64,000 bases of DNA from Streptomyces chromofuscus. GTDB taxonomy: Bacteria > Actinomycetota > Actinomycetes > Streptomycetales > Streptomycetaceae. A program made the position numbers and the translations under genes. Below are positions 44,804-53,751 of the stretch, in pieces. The notes under the pieces were generated by a model. It was not told the origin of the DNA, did not search any database, and worked only from the letters and a program-made list of their open reading frames with translations. The stretch covers positions 1,984,001 to 2,048,000 of the forward strand of contig NZ_CP063374.1 in NCBI RefSeq assembly GCF_015160875.1. Reading direction: 5' to 3'. The first letter of the stretch is position 1, and the number at the start of each line of letters is the position of its first letter.

Positions 44804-45358
44804 ATGGACAGCCATGGGCAGTACGAGCAGCAGGTCGTGTGGACCGTCGTCGCCGGCGACATCGGTCCGCTGCTGCTGGCCGCGACCGGCGAGGGTCTGG
44901 TCAACGTCGTGTTCCACGCCACGGACCCGGTGCGGGACAGGGCCCTCGGCCGGCTGAGGACCCGGCTGGGCGCCGAGCCGGTCGAGGCACCCGGGTCCCC
45001 CTTGCTGGCCGAGGCGATACGCCAGGTCCGGGCGTACTTCGCGGGCGAGCGCCGCGACTTCGCACTGCCGCTGGACTGGTCGCTGATCTCCGGCTTCAAT
45101 CGCCAGGTGCTGCGCGAGCTGGCGTCCACCGTGCCGTACGGCACGGTGGTCGGGTACGGGGATCTGGCCGACCGGGTCGGTCAGCCGGGCGCGGCCCAGG
45201 CGGTGGGGACGGCGATGGGCGCCAACCCGTTGCCCGTGGTCGTGCCCTGTCACCGGGTCGTGGAGAGCGACGGCGGCATCGGCGGATTCGGCGGCGGTCT
45301 GGAGACCAAGCGGCGGCTGCTGGCCCTGGAGGGCGTGCTGCCCCAGCCGCTCTTCTAG
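44804..45358 (+). CDS. ogt: Methylated-DNA-protein-cysteine methyltransferase
   Basis: 184-aa suicide DNA alkyltransferase that removes O6-methylguanine damage. The acceptor is Cys149 in VVVPCHRVV, preceded by GAAQAVGTAMGANPLP and YGTVVGYGDLAD (helix-turn-helix) and followed by GGFGGGLETKRRLLALEG. No Shine-Dalgarno; the damage promoter predicts a leaderless mRNA. Its TAG stop codon is supplied by the left end of a MITE-like palindrome. Confidence 0.95.
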   Translation: MDSHGQYEQQVVWTVVAGDIGPLLLAATGEGLVNVVFHATDPVRDRALGRLRTRLGAEPVEAPGSPLLAEAIRQVRAYFAGERRDFALPLDWSLISGFNRQVLRELASTVPYGTVVGYGDLADRVGQPGAAQAVGTAMGANPLPVVVPCHRVVESDGGIGGFGGGLETKRRLLALEGVLPQPLF

Positions 45359-45526
45359 TGCCGCGGCAGGCAACGTTTGCCCGGCAAGGAGCGGCGTCCG
45401 GTGCGTGCTCTCGACGTGCCGGCCGGAAGCCCTCGTACTGGATGATGTACTTGGGCTTCCGGCCGGTGCGGCGAGAGGGCGTGCCGGGCGTCGGGACGGG
45501 GTGAACGCTGCCTGCCGCGGCACTAG
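45355..45526. mobile_element. 172-bp MITE-like palindromic element
   Basis: Ends are 23-bp inverted repeats beginning CTAGTGCCGCGGCAGGCA, with one mismatch (45355-45377 and 45504-45526). Nested inside are CCGGCCGGAAGCCC (45419-45432) and its exact complement (45453-45466), and CTCTCG/CGAGAG, so the whole element folds into a long hairpin. CTAG at both ends is either part of the repeats or a target duplication. No ORF of its own. The left CTAG provides the ogt stop codon. Confidence 0.8.
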
Positions 45527-45566
45527 TCCGACGGGGGCCCACCGTGCGGGCCCCCGCGGACGCGTC

Positions 45567-45995
45567 TCACGCGTAGTGGCGCGCCTCGAAGAAGTTGCCG
45601 TCCGGGTCGCGGAAGTAGAAGTTTCGCCGGGCGTTGCCACGGGCGCCGAAGGAGTCGTGGCCGATGTCCGTCACGGGGACCGAGCGTTCCTGGAGGCGGG
45701 CGCGCAGGGCGTCGAAGTCGTCCTCGGACAGCGCGAGGCAGACGTGGTTGACGGGGTGGCCGGAACTGTCCGCCGCACCCGTGAGCATCGTCATGCGCTC
45801 CGCCATGGTCAGGGGCATCAGATCGATGATCGTCTCGTCGTTGACGCGCGCCGAGGGGAAGGGCACCTGTCCCGCGGCGAACTCGGTGAGCCTGACCGGT
45901 TCAAGGCCGACCGCCTTCTCGTAGAAGTCGGCGGCGGCGACCGGGTCGCGCACCCAGAGGACGACGTGGTCGAGACGTGTCGTGTTGTCCGTCAT
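45567..45995 (-). CDS. VOC-family (glyoxalase-like) protein
   Basis: 142-aa vicinal-oxygen-chelate fold protein with two beta-alpha-beta-beta-beta modules: LDHVVLWVRDPVAAADFYEKAVGL at the N-terminus and HVCLALSEDDFDALRARLQE in the second half, ending FYFRDPDGNFFEARHY. Metal-ligand positions (His10, His84, Glu137) are retained. Could be a dioxygenase, isomerase or resistance protein; substrate unknown. Convergent with ogt across the palindromic element. Confidence 0.88.
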   Translation of the reverse strand: MTDNTTRLDHVVLWVRDPVAAADFYEKAVGLEPVRLTEFAAGQVPFPSARVNDETIIDLMPLTMAERMTMLTGAADSSGHPVNHVCLALSEDDFDALRARLQERSVPVTDIGHDSFGARGNARRNFYFRDPDGNFFEARHYA

Positions 45996-46093
45996 GCCCC
46001 CAGGCTGGTGTGGTCCGGCACGGGCCGCAAGGGTTTGACGGGACTCGCCGCCCGCCAGGCATGAGGGAAGACCGACAGACAGGAGGCAGGCGC

Positions 46094-47002
46094 GTGACGC
46101 TGGTGGTGTCCGAAGAGGTGCGGGAGGCGGTCCACTCGCGCCGGCCCGTGGTGGCGCTGGAGTCCACGATCATCGCGCACGGACTGCCGCGTCCACGCAA
46201 TCTGCGGGTGGCGCTGGAGTTGGAGGAGGCGGTACGGCAGGAGGGCGCCGTACCGGCCACGATCGCCGTGCTGGACGGGCGGCCCCGGGTCGGCCTGGAC
46301 AAGGAGCAGCTGGAGCGGATCGCGAACGAGGACGGGATCCGCAAGCTCGGCCACCGCGATCTGCCGCTCGCCGTGGCCGCCGGGGCGAGCGGGGCGACCA
46401 CGGTGTCCGCGACGGCGCTGCTGGCGGCGCTGGCCGGCGTGCGGGTGTTCGCGACGGGCGGGCTCGGCGGGGTGCACCGGCAGTGGACGGTGACGCAGGA
46501 CGAGTCGGCCGACCTGGGTCTGCTGGCCCGCGCCCGGATCACGGTGGTGTGCGCGGGCGTGAAGTCGATCCTTGACGTGCCGGCGACCTTGCAACGGCTG
46601 GAGACGCTGGGCGTGGCGGTGGCCGGGTACGGCACGGACCACTTCCCCGGCTTCTATCTGTCGGACTCCGGGCACCCCGTCGACTGGACGCTTTCCAGCC
46701 CGGGTGAGGTGGCCGACGTCATGCGGGCCCAGGACGCGCTCGGCGGACCGGAGTCGGCGCTGATCGTGGCCAATCCGGTGCCGGAGGCGGAGCAACTCGA
46801 TCCCGAGCTGCACGCGCGCGTGCTGGCCGACGCGCTGCACGCGTGCGAGGCGGAGGGCGTCACCGGGCAGGCCGTCACGCCGTTCCTGCTGGACTACCTG
46901 GTGCGGCACACCGAGGGTGCCTCGCTGAGCGCCAACCTGGCGGCGGTGCGTGGCAACGTCCGGCTGGCGGCGCGGATCGCGGCGGCCTGGGCCGCGGTGT
47001 GA
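46094..47002 (+). CDS. psuG: Pseudouridine-5'-phosphate glycosidase
   Basis: 302-aa PsuG (indigoidine synthase A-like) enzyme that splits pseudouridine 5'-phosphate into uracil and ribose 5-phosphate. Family motifs: VALESTIIAHGLPRPRNL, ATIAVLDGRPRVGL, GATTVSATALLAALAGVRVFATGGLGGVHR, CAGVKSILDVPATLQRLETLGV and VANPVPE. GTG at 46094 with GGAGG 8 nt upstream. The next gene, overlapping by 4 bp, encodes a PfkB kinase that likely makes the phosphorylated substrate. Confidence 0.95.
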   Translation: MTLVVSEEVREAVHSRRPVVALESTIIAHGLPRPRNLRVALELEEAVRQEGAVPATIAVLDGRPRVGLDKEQLERIANEDGIRKLGHRDLPLAVAAGASGATTVSATALLAALAGVRVFATGGLGGVHRQWTVTQDESADLGLLARARITVVCAGVKSILDVPATLQRLETLGVAVAGYGTDHFPGFYLSDSGHPVDWTLSSPGEVADVMRAQDALGGPESALIVANPVPEAEQLDPELHARVLADALHACEAEGVTGQAVTPFLLDYLVRHTEGASLSANLAAVRGNVRLAARIAAAWAAV

Positions 47003-47979
47003 GCGGGTCGGGGGACGGCGCGCCGAGCGGCGCACTGCTGGTCGTCGGGGACGTGGTGACCGATGTCGTCGCCCGGCACCGGGGGCCACTGGCAGGGGGC
47101 ACCGACACGGCCGCCGCGATCCGGACGCTGCCCGGCGGCGCGGGCGCCAACGTGGCCTGCTGGGCCGCGCATTGGGGATGCCCGGACGTACGGCTGCTCG
47201 GGAGGGTCGGCTCAGACGCGGCGGTGTGGCACGAGCGGGCGCTGACCGCGGCGGGGGTGCGGGCTCGTCTGGTGGTCGACCCGCAGGCGCCGACCGGGAC
47301 GGTGATCTGCCTGGTGGACACGGGCGCCGCGGCCGAACGGACGTTCCTCACCGACAGCGGCGCCTCGCTGCGGCTCGCCCCCGGGGACTGGTCGGACGCG
47401 CTGCTCGACGGCGTCGCCTGGCTGCACCTGTCCGGCTACCTGCTCTTCTCCGGAACGGGCCGGGCGCTGGTCCCGGTGGCCCTGGCCTCGGCACACGCGC
47501 GTGGGGTGCCGGTCAGCCTCGATCCGGCGTCGGCCGGGTTCCTCGTGGAGCTCGGGGTGGACCGCTTCCTGGCGGCCGTCGACGGCGTGCGGGTTCTGCT
47601 GCCCAGCCGGGACGAGGCCTGCCTGCTCACGGGGTTGCCGGACGCGGCCGACGCGGCGGCGAAGCTGAGCCGCCACGTCCCGCTGGTGGTGGCCAAGCAG
47701 GGCGCGGACGGCGCGCTGGTGGCCCGCTCCGGCACCGTTCGCGCCCGCGTCCCCGCCGTACCGGCCACGCCCCGGGACACCACGGGTGCCGGAGACGCCT
47801 TCACCGGCGCGTTCCTCGCCGCCCTGCTCGCGGGCGCCGAACCGGAGGCCGCGGCGGTGGAAGGGTGCGCGGCCGGGGCGCGAGCGGTGGAGCAGGTGGG
47901 CGGAAGACCTCCCGCGGCTCGCGGCGGAAAACCACCCGCGGCTCCGGCCTCCGGTGGGGGCAGGGCCGCCATCGACTGA
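46999..47979 (+). CDS. PfkB-family kinase, probable pseudouridine kinase
   Basis: 326-aa ribokinase-family protein. GDVVTDVVARHRGPLAGGTDTAAAIRTLPGGAGANVACWAA is the substrate half and DTTGAGDAFTGAFLAALLAG the catalytic-base motif (about residues 260-280). Coupled to psuG by a GTGA overlap, so PsuK-type pseudouridine phosphorylation is the natural inference. The C-terminal 30 residues are Pro/Gly/Arg-rich and probably disordered. Confidence 0.88.
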   Translation: MSGSGDGAPSGALLVVGDVVTDVVARHRGPLAGGTDTAAAIRTLPGGAGANVACWAAHWGCPDVRLLGRVGSDAAVWHERALTAAGVRARLVVDPQAPTGTVICLVDTGAAAERTFLTDSGASLRLAPGDWSDALLDGVAWLHLSGYLLFSGTGRALVPVALASAHARGVPVSLDPASAGFLVELGVDRFLAAVDGVRVLLPSRDEACLLTGLPDAADAAAKLSRHVPLVVAKQGADGALVARSGTVRARVPAVPATPRDTTGAGDAFTGAFLAALLAGAEPEAAAVEGCAAGARAVEQVGGRPPAARGGKPPAAPASGGGRAAID

Positions 47980-48089
47980 GCCGCGCGCCGCCCTCCGGCG
48001 CCGCCAGCCGACTCACCGCCCACCCGTGCCGCCGCTGGACCACCGAAGAAGACGCCTCGCGGCTGAGCGCGAACGACGGCCGACCAGGT

Positions 48090-48884
48090 CTAACTCTTGC
48101 GTCCCCACGCCGAAATCATCGGGGCGGCCGCCAGGTCCATCGCGCCGCACGCGATGTTCGACAGGTGCTGGTCGATGTCCTGGTCGGACGCGAGCCCTTC
48201 GGCGACGAGGTCCGCACGTACCTGACGGATCGTCGCGACCTCCAGCGCGGCGCAGGCCGGCGCCGTGACGGGGAAGTACGCGTCGGCCTCGACGCGATGC
48301 AGGCCGGTCTCACGGAGCAGACGCGGCAGCCGGCGGCCCTGGGCGAGGTCGGCGCCCTGCCCGGCGAGGACCCGGCGCACACCGTGCCGCAGCCGGTTCG
48401 CCAGCTGTTGCTCGGGGCCGTACTCATCGGGGCAGATCAAGGGCTGCAAAGTGAGGTCGGCATCCTCGACCAGGAGCCGGCCACCGGGCCGCAGGGCCTT
48501 GGCCATCGACCGCAACGCCCGTTCGCGGTCCGGCACATGGAGGAGGGCGACTCGGGCATGCACCAGGTCGAACCCTTCCCCCGGCGGTTCCTGCGCACCC
48601 ACCTCGTGCACGCGCCGCTCGACCGGCGGGCGCGACGGCACGGAGGCCCACGAGGCGTCGGCGTCGGTCACGACGACCTTGCCGGTCACTCCGACCTTCC
48701 TGGCAAGCCAGGACACCACGGCGGAGCCGCCCGCGACTTCCCAGCATCGCCAGCCGGGCCCGACGCCGAAGGCTTCGAAGTGCCGGATGGTCGTGGGGTC
48801 GAAGAGGGTGGCGAGAGTGTCGGAGAACGAGACCGTCCCCGACTGGTGGCTGTCGAGCCGATCGTTGTTTCCGGTGAGCATCAT
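48090..48884 (-). CDS. Class I SAM-dependent methyltransferase
   Basis: 264-aa methyltransferase-like protein. The SAM-binding region is CWEVAGGSAVVSWLARKVGVTGKVVVTDAD (about residues 47-76), a variant motif I with GGS in place of GxGxG, followed by FDLVHARVALLHVPDRERALRSMAKALRPGGRLLVED (motifs II-III). The C-terminal half has no name I can give. Start codons ATG ATG; upstream 283 nt are shared with divergent corA. Substrate unknown. Confidence 0.85.
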   Translation of the reverse strand: MMLTGNNDRLDSHQSGTVSFSDTLATLFDPTTIRHFEAFGVGPGWRCWEVAGGSAVVSWLARKVGVTGKVVVTDADASWASVPSRPPVERRVHEVGAQEPPGEGFDLVHARVALLHVPDRERALRSMAKALRPGGRLLVEDADLTLQPLICPDEYGPEQQLANRLRHGVRRVLAGQGADLAQGRRLPRLLRETGLHRVEADAYFPVTAPACAALEVATIRQVRADLVAEGLASDQDIDQHLSNIACGAMDLAAAPMISAWGRKS

Positions 48885-49167
48885 AACGAAATCATTCCAC
48901 TTATCCTATTTGCCGGGAGGGCTTGACGCTCCGGTACGACGGATTCGCCACGAACGTGCGGTCCACAGCACGGTCTGCCACAGGGATCCGCAGTGGCGCG
49001 GGGCCCGAGACAAGGCGGGGGACTGCGGGCAACTCCCTTTGTCCACAACCGGGAACCAAGCGGAACGAGGGCTTTCCACAGGCTTACCCGCTGCTCACGC
49101 GGTCCTGGCACACTGGCCGAACGGCGCGGGAACGCGGCGGCGAGAGGATCCACGCAAGGAGATCCAG

Positions 49168-50295
49168 ATGTCCATGGCAGGGAATCTGCGGAAGGTCACG
49201 GCCCTCGGCAAGGTCGGCGGCCTGCGCAAGGTGGCACGGTTGGCCAGGCGGGGCCGACGGGTCGACCTGAGCCACCCCGCCCGGTCCCCGCTGGGCTCCT
49301 CGGTGGTCAACTGCGTGGCCTACGAGGAGGGGACCCGGCTGTCCCTCGGCGGAGACCTCGTCGACATGGTGGAGCAGGTACGCAAGGGCGGCGCGGGGTT
49401 CGTCTGGCTGGGCCTGCACGAGCCGACGGACCTGGAGTTCGCGGGTATCGCCGAACTGTTCGACCTGCACCCGCTGGCGGTCGAGGACGCGATCGAGGCC
49501 CACCAGCGCCCGAAGGTCGAGCGGTACGGCGAGACGCTGTTCGCAGTGTTCAAGACGGTCTGCTACGTCGAGCACGAGGAACTGACGGCAACCAGCGAGG
49601 TGGTGAACACCGGCGAGATCATGGTGTTCCTCGGCCAGGACTTCGTCATCACGGTCCGGCACGGCCGGCACGGCTCACTGGGGCCGCTGCGTGAGGAACT
49701 GGAGGCCGACCCCGACCAACTCACCAAGGGCCCGTCCGCGGTGCTGCACGCGGTCGCGGACCACGTCGTCGACGAATATCTGAGCGTGATCGACGCGGTG
49801 CAGGCGGACATCGAGCACGTCGAGACGGACGTCTTCGCGGAGCACGGCGCCCGCGCCGACCCCGGCCGCATCTACCAGCTCAAGCGCGAACTCCTCGAGC
49901 TCAAGCGGGCCGTGGTCCCGCTGAGCCGGCCGCTGCTGGACCTCGCCGACCGGCCGATGCGGGTGGTGGAGCCGGAGATACAGGCCTACTTCCGCGACGT
50001 GTCGGACCACCTGATGCGTGCGACGGAACAGATCGCCGGGTTCGACGAGTTGCTCAACTCCATCCTGCAGGCCCACCTCGCCCAGGTCACGGTCGCGCAG
50101 AACGAGGACATGCGGAAGATCACGGCCTGGGCCGCGATCATCGCCGTACCCACGATGGTCTGCGGGATGTACGGGATGAACTTCGATCACATGCCCGAGC
50201 TGCACTGGAAATACGGCTACGGCATGGTCATCGGCGTCATATCCGTGGCCTGCCTGGTCCTGTACCGCGGATTCCGGCGCAACGGCTGGCTCTGA
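49168..50295 (+). CDS. corA: CorA-family magnesium/cobalt transporter
   Basis: 375-aa divalent cation channel. A basic N-terminus precedes the large cytoplasmic alpha/beta domain (HPLAVEDAIEAHQRPKVERYGETLF is diagnostic) and long helix (EIQAYFRDVSDHLMRATEQIAGFDELLNSILQAHLAQVTVAQNEDMRKITAWAAI). Two C-terminal membrane helices carry the selectivity motif YGMNF (about residue 334) at their junction. ATG with AAGGAG 7 nt upstream. No Mg2+ riboswitch visible upstream. Confidence 0.95.
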   Translation: MSMAGNLRKVTALGKVGGLRKVARLARRGRRVDLSHPARSPLGSSVVNCVAYEEGTRLSLGGDLVDMVEQVRKGGAGFVWLGLHEPTDLEFAGIAELFDLHPLAVEDAIEAHQRPKVERYGETLFAVFKTVCYVEHEELTATSEVVNTGEIMVFLGQDFVITVRHGRHGSLGPLREELEADPDQLTKGPSAVLHAVADHVVDEYLSVIDAVQADIEHVETDVFAEHGARADPGRIYQLKRELLELKRAVVPLSRPLLDLADRPMRVVEPEIQAYFRDVSDHLMRATEQIAGFDELLNSILQAHLAQVTVAQNEDMRKITAWAAIIAVPTMVCGMYGMNFDHMPELHWKYGYGMVIGVISVACLVLYRGFRRNGWL

Positions 50296-50325
50296 CCGCC
50301 CGGTGCGGGCAAGGCGGGCCGACGG

Positions 50326-50754
50326 TCAGCGGCTCGTGCTCCTGGCGTAGACCCGCTCCGCCCAGGAGGCGATCTGGTCCTCCGACAGATGCTGGGCGAG
50401 ATCGGCCTCGCTGATCATGCCGACCAGGCGCTTGTTCTCGATGACGGGCAGACGACGGATCTGGTGATCCTTCATCTCCTGCAGCGCCTCGCCGACATCG
50501 GCGTTCGCGTCGATCCAGCGCGGCGTGCCCTGGGCCATCTCGCCCGCGGTGACCTTGGAGGGGTCGTGCCCCATGGCCACACAGCCGACCACGATGTCGC
50601 GGTCGGTGAGGATGCCGCAAAGCCGTTCGTTCTCGTCGCTGATGGGCAGCGCCCCGACGTTGAGCTCACGCATCAGCTGGGCGGCGCGGTCCAGGGTCTC
50701 GTGCGCGGGGATCCACTGGGCACCCCGGTGCATGATCTCTCCGGCAGTGGTCAT
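50326..50754 (-). CDS. CBS-domain pair protein
   Basis: 142-aa protein made of two CBS domains (GEIMHRGAQWIPAHETLDRAAQLMRELNVGALPISD...LCGILTDRDIV and DVGEALQEMKDHQIRRLPVIENKRLVGMISEADLAQ). These usually bind adenine nucleotides and act as energy or redox sensors. ATG at 50754 has GGGAGG 7 nt upstream; the longer frame to 50799 is not needed. Convergent with corA, 30 nt apart. Confidence 0.93.
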   Translation of the reverse strand: MTTAGEIMHRGAQWIPAHETLDRAAQLMRELNVGALPISDENERLCGILTDRDIVVGCVAMGHDPSKVTAGEMAQGTPRWIDANADVGEALQEMKDHQIRRLPVIENKRLVGMISEADLAQHLSEDQIASWAERVYARSTSR

Positions 50755-50863
50755 GGAGTACCTCCCGGTGCCGGACGGCCGGCGCGGCGCGGGACGCACC
50801 GCTAGTCCCGGCGCCCTTCATTCTCGCCGGGTCGACCGGCGCACGCACCCGGGGCAGCGGTGG

Positions 50864-51292
50864 TCAGGCGGAGAAACGGACAATCTTCTTCGGCACCACG
50901 CGGACGATGACGCGGACCTCGCCGTCCTTCTCGGCGGGCGGGTCGACGCCGAGGTACTTGTGCGAGAGCTCGTACGGGAGCCGCTTGTGCTCGTCGGGGA
51001 GGATCTCGGCGGTGCCACGGATCTCGACCGAGGTGTAGGGGTTGGCGAGGTCGAAGACGGAGAGGCTGACGCGGGGGTCGCGGCGGAGGTTGCGCACCTT
51101 CTGGCGGCCCTCGGTCGAGGAGAAAAGGACGGTGTCGCCCTCGCGTTTGATCCAGACCACCGAGTTCTGCGGGGCGCCGTCGGGGCCGATGGTGGCGACG
51201 CCGGCGAAGTTCCCGCCGTCGAGGAGGGCGCGGACCTGGTCGTCGAGGGGAACGGGGGACGTGGACGCCGCCGAGGTGGTCGAAGCCGTCAT
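50864..51292 (-). CDS. PPOX-class F420-dependent oxidoreductase
   Basis: 142-aa split-barrel flavin/F420-type protein of the pyridoxamine phosphate oxidase fold. VRALLDGGNFAGVATIGPDGAPQNSVVWIKREGDTVLFSSTEGRQKVRNLRRDPRVSLSVFD is typical of the Rv1155-like group that uses coenzyme F420 in actinobacteria. ATG 51292; no strong ribosome-binding site. Substrate unknown. Confidence 0.88.
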   Translation of the reverse strand: MTASTTSAASTSPVPLDDQVRALLDGGNFAGVATIGPDGAPQNSVVWIKREGDTVLFSSTEGRQKVRNLRRDPRVSLSVFDLANPYTSVEIRGTAEILPDEHKRLPYELSHKYLGVDPPAEKDGEVRVIVRVVPKKIVRFSA

Positions 51293-51400
51293 ACCGACGG
51301 AGCCTACATGCGCGCGCATATAAAAGGACGGACATGGCGGTCTCGGTCCGGAGTCCGGCCGGTGCTCCGGTCGGCCGATCCATGCCGGGCGGCGCTCCGG

Positions 51401-52033
51401 TCAGCCGCTCCACGCCGGGCGGCGCGGGTCGTCCGCGCGTACGAGGACGTCGGCGGTGCCGGCGGGGTCGGTCTCGTCCTGGTAGCGCCCGAAGGCGGGG
51501 AGGGTCCAGTGGTCCGCTTCCGGGGTGCGCCGGCGCAGGGCGCCCGGGGAGAGGAGCAGATGAACGGTCAGGTCGAAGGGGAACCAGTGACGCAGCAGGA
51601 GGGGGCCGTGGAGCAACAGCAACCCGCCGGGCGGCAGTTGGACGTACGGGCTGCGGGTGGCGCGGTCGGTGACCGGGTCCAGCAGGTCGGGAAGGACGCG
51701 CCCGTCGCCGCCGGGTTCGAGGGGGCCGAACACCTCGCGCCACAGGGCACCGGTGTCGAGCCAGCCGTCGTAATAGGCGTCAACGTCCTGATGGCCGTGC
51801 TCGAGGCGGACGGAAGCCGGGCGCAGGAAGCCGTCCGTAGCGACGGCGAGCGAAGGGCGGCCGCGTACGCGCAGGGCCTCGTGGACGCGTGCGGCGAGGT
51901 CGCCCGGGGCGGCCGCCGGGGCGCCGTCGAAGGCGATGCGCGGCCACGGGCTGCCGTCAGCCGGCTTCAGCTCGAGCAGGCGTTCGACGAGACGGTCGAC
52001 GAGCCGGTCCCAGGTGATCGCTTCGAGTCGCAC
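51401..52033 (-). CDS. Uridine kinase-like protein with degenerate P-loop
   Basis: 210-aa protein. The overall order resembles uridine kinases of Streptomyces: N-terminal LVERLLEL, then IAFDGAPAAAPGDLAARV where the P-loop should be, then LAVATDGFLRP, HGHQDVDAYYDGWLD, a segment ending LLDPVTDRATRSPYVQLPPGGLLLLHGPLLL, and RRRTPEADHWTLPAFGRYQDE. The GxxxxGKS/T motif is missing, so ATP binding through a classical P-loop is doubtful. Start GTG 52033 by comparison with the family; weakly supported. Confidence 0.75.
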   Translation of the reverse strand: MRLEAITWDRLVDRLVERLLELKPADGSPWPRIAFDGAPAAAPGDLAARVHEALRVRGRPSLAVATDGFLRPASVRLEHGHQDVDAYYDGWLDTGALWREVFGPLEPGGDGRVLPDLLDPVTDRATRSPYVQLPPGGLLLLHGPLLLRHWFPFDLTVHLLLSPGALRRRTPEADHWTLPAFGRYQDETDPAGTADVLVRADDPRRPAWSG

Positions 52034-52133
52034 ACGACCATGATTGCGGATGCGAGGGCGGTGGGGCGCTTGACCGGGGTGCGGTGCCGGGTCGGGGGCG
52101 TGGGGGTCGGCGGGCCGTGGGAAGGAAGCGGAC

Positions 52134-52868
52134 ATGGCAGTGCGTGTGACTCCCCCGTCCCCCGGCGGGGGCGAGATCAGACCCCTCGACGGCTCCCGTG
52201 CCGCTCCCGTCGTCATCCAGTCACTGAAGAAGAAGCGCTGCGCCAAGTGCCGTCGCGGGCCGCTGTCGCTGCTCGTCATGGAGGACGGGGTTCCGCGGTG
52301 CCTGCACTGTGCCGACCTCGGGCACCTGGTGTTCCTGCCGCGCGGCGACACGGCGCTGACGCGCAGGGCACGGGAGGAGAGTTCCCTGTCGGTGGTCGTC
52401 GTGCGCTTCAACCGTCGCAAGAGCCGTTACGAACGGCAGGGCGTCCTCGTCGAGGAGGTGGGGCTCGCCCGGGCCGAGGAGCGGTGCCTGGCCGACGCGG
52501 AGGCAAGGCGGCGGCGCCGGGCGCGGGACGCGCGGCGCAGGGCGGCGGAGGACGCGCGGTTCGCGGAGGCGTTCGCGGCGGAGATCTGGCGGCTGTTTCC
52601 CGGGTGCCCACCGGAGCGGGCGCGGGCGATCTCGGCGTACGCGTCCCTGCGGGGCAGTGGGCGCGTGGGGCGGACGGCGGCCGGACGGGCGCTCACGGAG
52701 GGGGCGGTGACGTCGGCGGTCGTGGCGGCGGTGCGGCACATGGACACGCCGTACGACCAGCTGCTGATGAGTGGGGTGCCCCGGTACGAGGCGCGGCGCA
52801 GGATCGCGGCGGCCGTGCAGACGGTGCTGCGGGAGTGGCGGGCGGAGGGGCTCGACTCCGCCGGGTGA
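52134..52868 (+). CDS. DUF2293 domain protein with CxxC zinc pairs
   Basis: 244-aa protein of unknown function. CAKC (near residue 36) and CLHC (near residue 57) could form a zinc ribbon. The middle is Arg/Ala/Glu-rich and coiled-coil prone (ADAEARRRRRARDARRRAAEDARFAEAF), and the C-terminus (IWRLFPGCPPERARAISAYASLRGSGRVG...VRHMDTPYDQLLMSGVPRYEARRRIA) is the DUF2293 domain. ATG start without a strong site. The 296 nt that follow hold no supported gene. Confidence 0.82.
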   Translation: MAVRVTPPSPGGGEIRPLDGSRAAPVVIQSLKKKRCAKCRRGPLSLLVMEDGVPRCLHCADLGHLVFLPRGDTALTRRAREESSLSVVVVRFNRRKSRYERQGVLVEEVGLARAEERCLADAEARRRRRARDARRRAAEDARFAEAFAAEIWRLFPGCPPERARAISAYASLRGSGRVGRTAAGRALTEGAVTSAVVAAVRHMDTPYDQLLMSGVPRYEARRRIAAAVQTVLREWRAEGLDSAG

Positions 52869-53164
52869 CATGGCGGAACTGCGCCGGGCGAGAGGCCGTG
52901 GGCGGGAGGCGTGCCGGAGTTGTCGGCCGCGGGAGTTGTCGGCCGTGCGCGCGGCCGTGACCGGACCGTCGGCCGTGGGCACATGGCATACCAGGGAGCC
53001 GCTGTGGGCGGGATGCGTGGTGGGGACGTCTGCCTGGACGCTCGCGTATGGGGCTGCGGCGCTCGGAGATGGTTCGGGTCGGCCGGCCGGGATTCACTGA
53101 GGGCGGGTTCGGACGACGGACGTGCTGGGCGGGGACCCGGCACGACGTGGAGGGAGTGGGTGGC

Positions 53165-53644
53165 GTGATCGACGGGCCGTACTTCGTGCTGACGGTCGTG
53201 GGGCTGGTCGGGGCCGGGCTGGTGGCCGGGGTGTTCTGTGCCTTCTCGACGTTCGTCATGCAGGCACTCGCCGCGCTGCCGCCCGCGCAGGGCGTCGCCG
53301 CGATGAAGGCGATCAATGTGACGGCGGTGCGGCCGGCCTTCATGGTCGTGTTCCTGGGGTCGACGCTGCTGTGCGCGGTGATCAGCGTCGTGACGTTCGT
53401 GCTGTGGCCGGAGCAGGGGGCGGTGGAGCTGCTGGTGGGCAGCGCGCTGTATCTGTTCGGGTGCTTCGGGGTGACCGTGCTCGCGAACGTGCCGCGCAAC
53501 AACGCGCTGGTCAGGGTGGAGGCGGGCACCGCGGAGGCGTCCGCGTACTGGCCGACGTACGTGCGCGGGTGGACGGCGTGGAACCATGTCCGGACGGTCG
53601 CGGCGGCCGGCGCGGTGGTGGCGTACGTGCTGGCCCTGGTGTGA
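53165..53644 (+). CDS. DUF1772 (anthrone oxygenase-like) membrane protein
   Basis: 159-aa protein with four hydrophobic helices (residues about 6-28, 55-80, 85-107 and 137-158) and the family segment INVTAVRPAFMVVFLGSTLLCAV, plus NVPRNNALVRV and the C-terminal WTAWNHVRTVAA. Start GTG 53165 with GGAGGGAG 8 nt upstream. The family is named after anthrone oxygenases of polyketide pathways, but stand-alone members such as this have no known substrate. Confidence 0.85.
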   Translation: MIDGPYFVLTVVGLVGAGLVAGVFCAFSTFVMQALAALPPAQGVAAMKAINVTAVRPAFMVVFLGSTLLCAVISVVTFVLWPEQGAVELLVGSALYLFGCFGVTVLANVPRNNALVRVEAGTAEASAYWPTYVRGWTAWNHVRTVAAAGAVVAYVLALV

Positions 53645-53751
53645 GCAGCCCGGAGGGGCTCTGCGCAGGTGGCCGAGGGGACGTATCGTGGCCGAAAGGG
53701 TGCCGCCGATGACGTACGGCCCGTCGTACCCCCATGCAAGGAAATCCGGCC

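Noticed and set aside
48885..49167. Mg2+ riboswitch upstream of corA
   Set aside because: No M-box or ykoK-like conserved elements could be recognised in the 283-nt divergent region.
52869..53164. Small ORF between DUF2293 and DUF1772 genes
   Set aside because: The 85-aa frame at 52911-53168 has no ribosome-binding site and a composition typical of non-coding high-G+C sequence.
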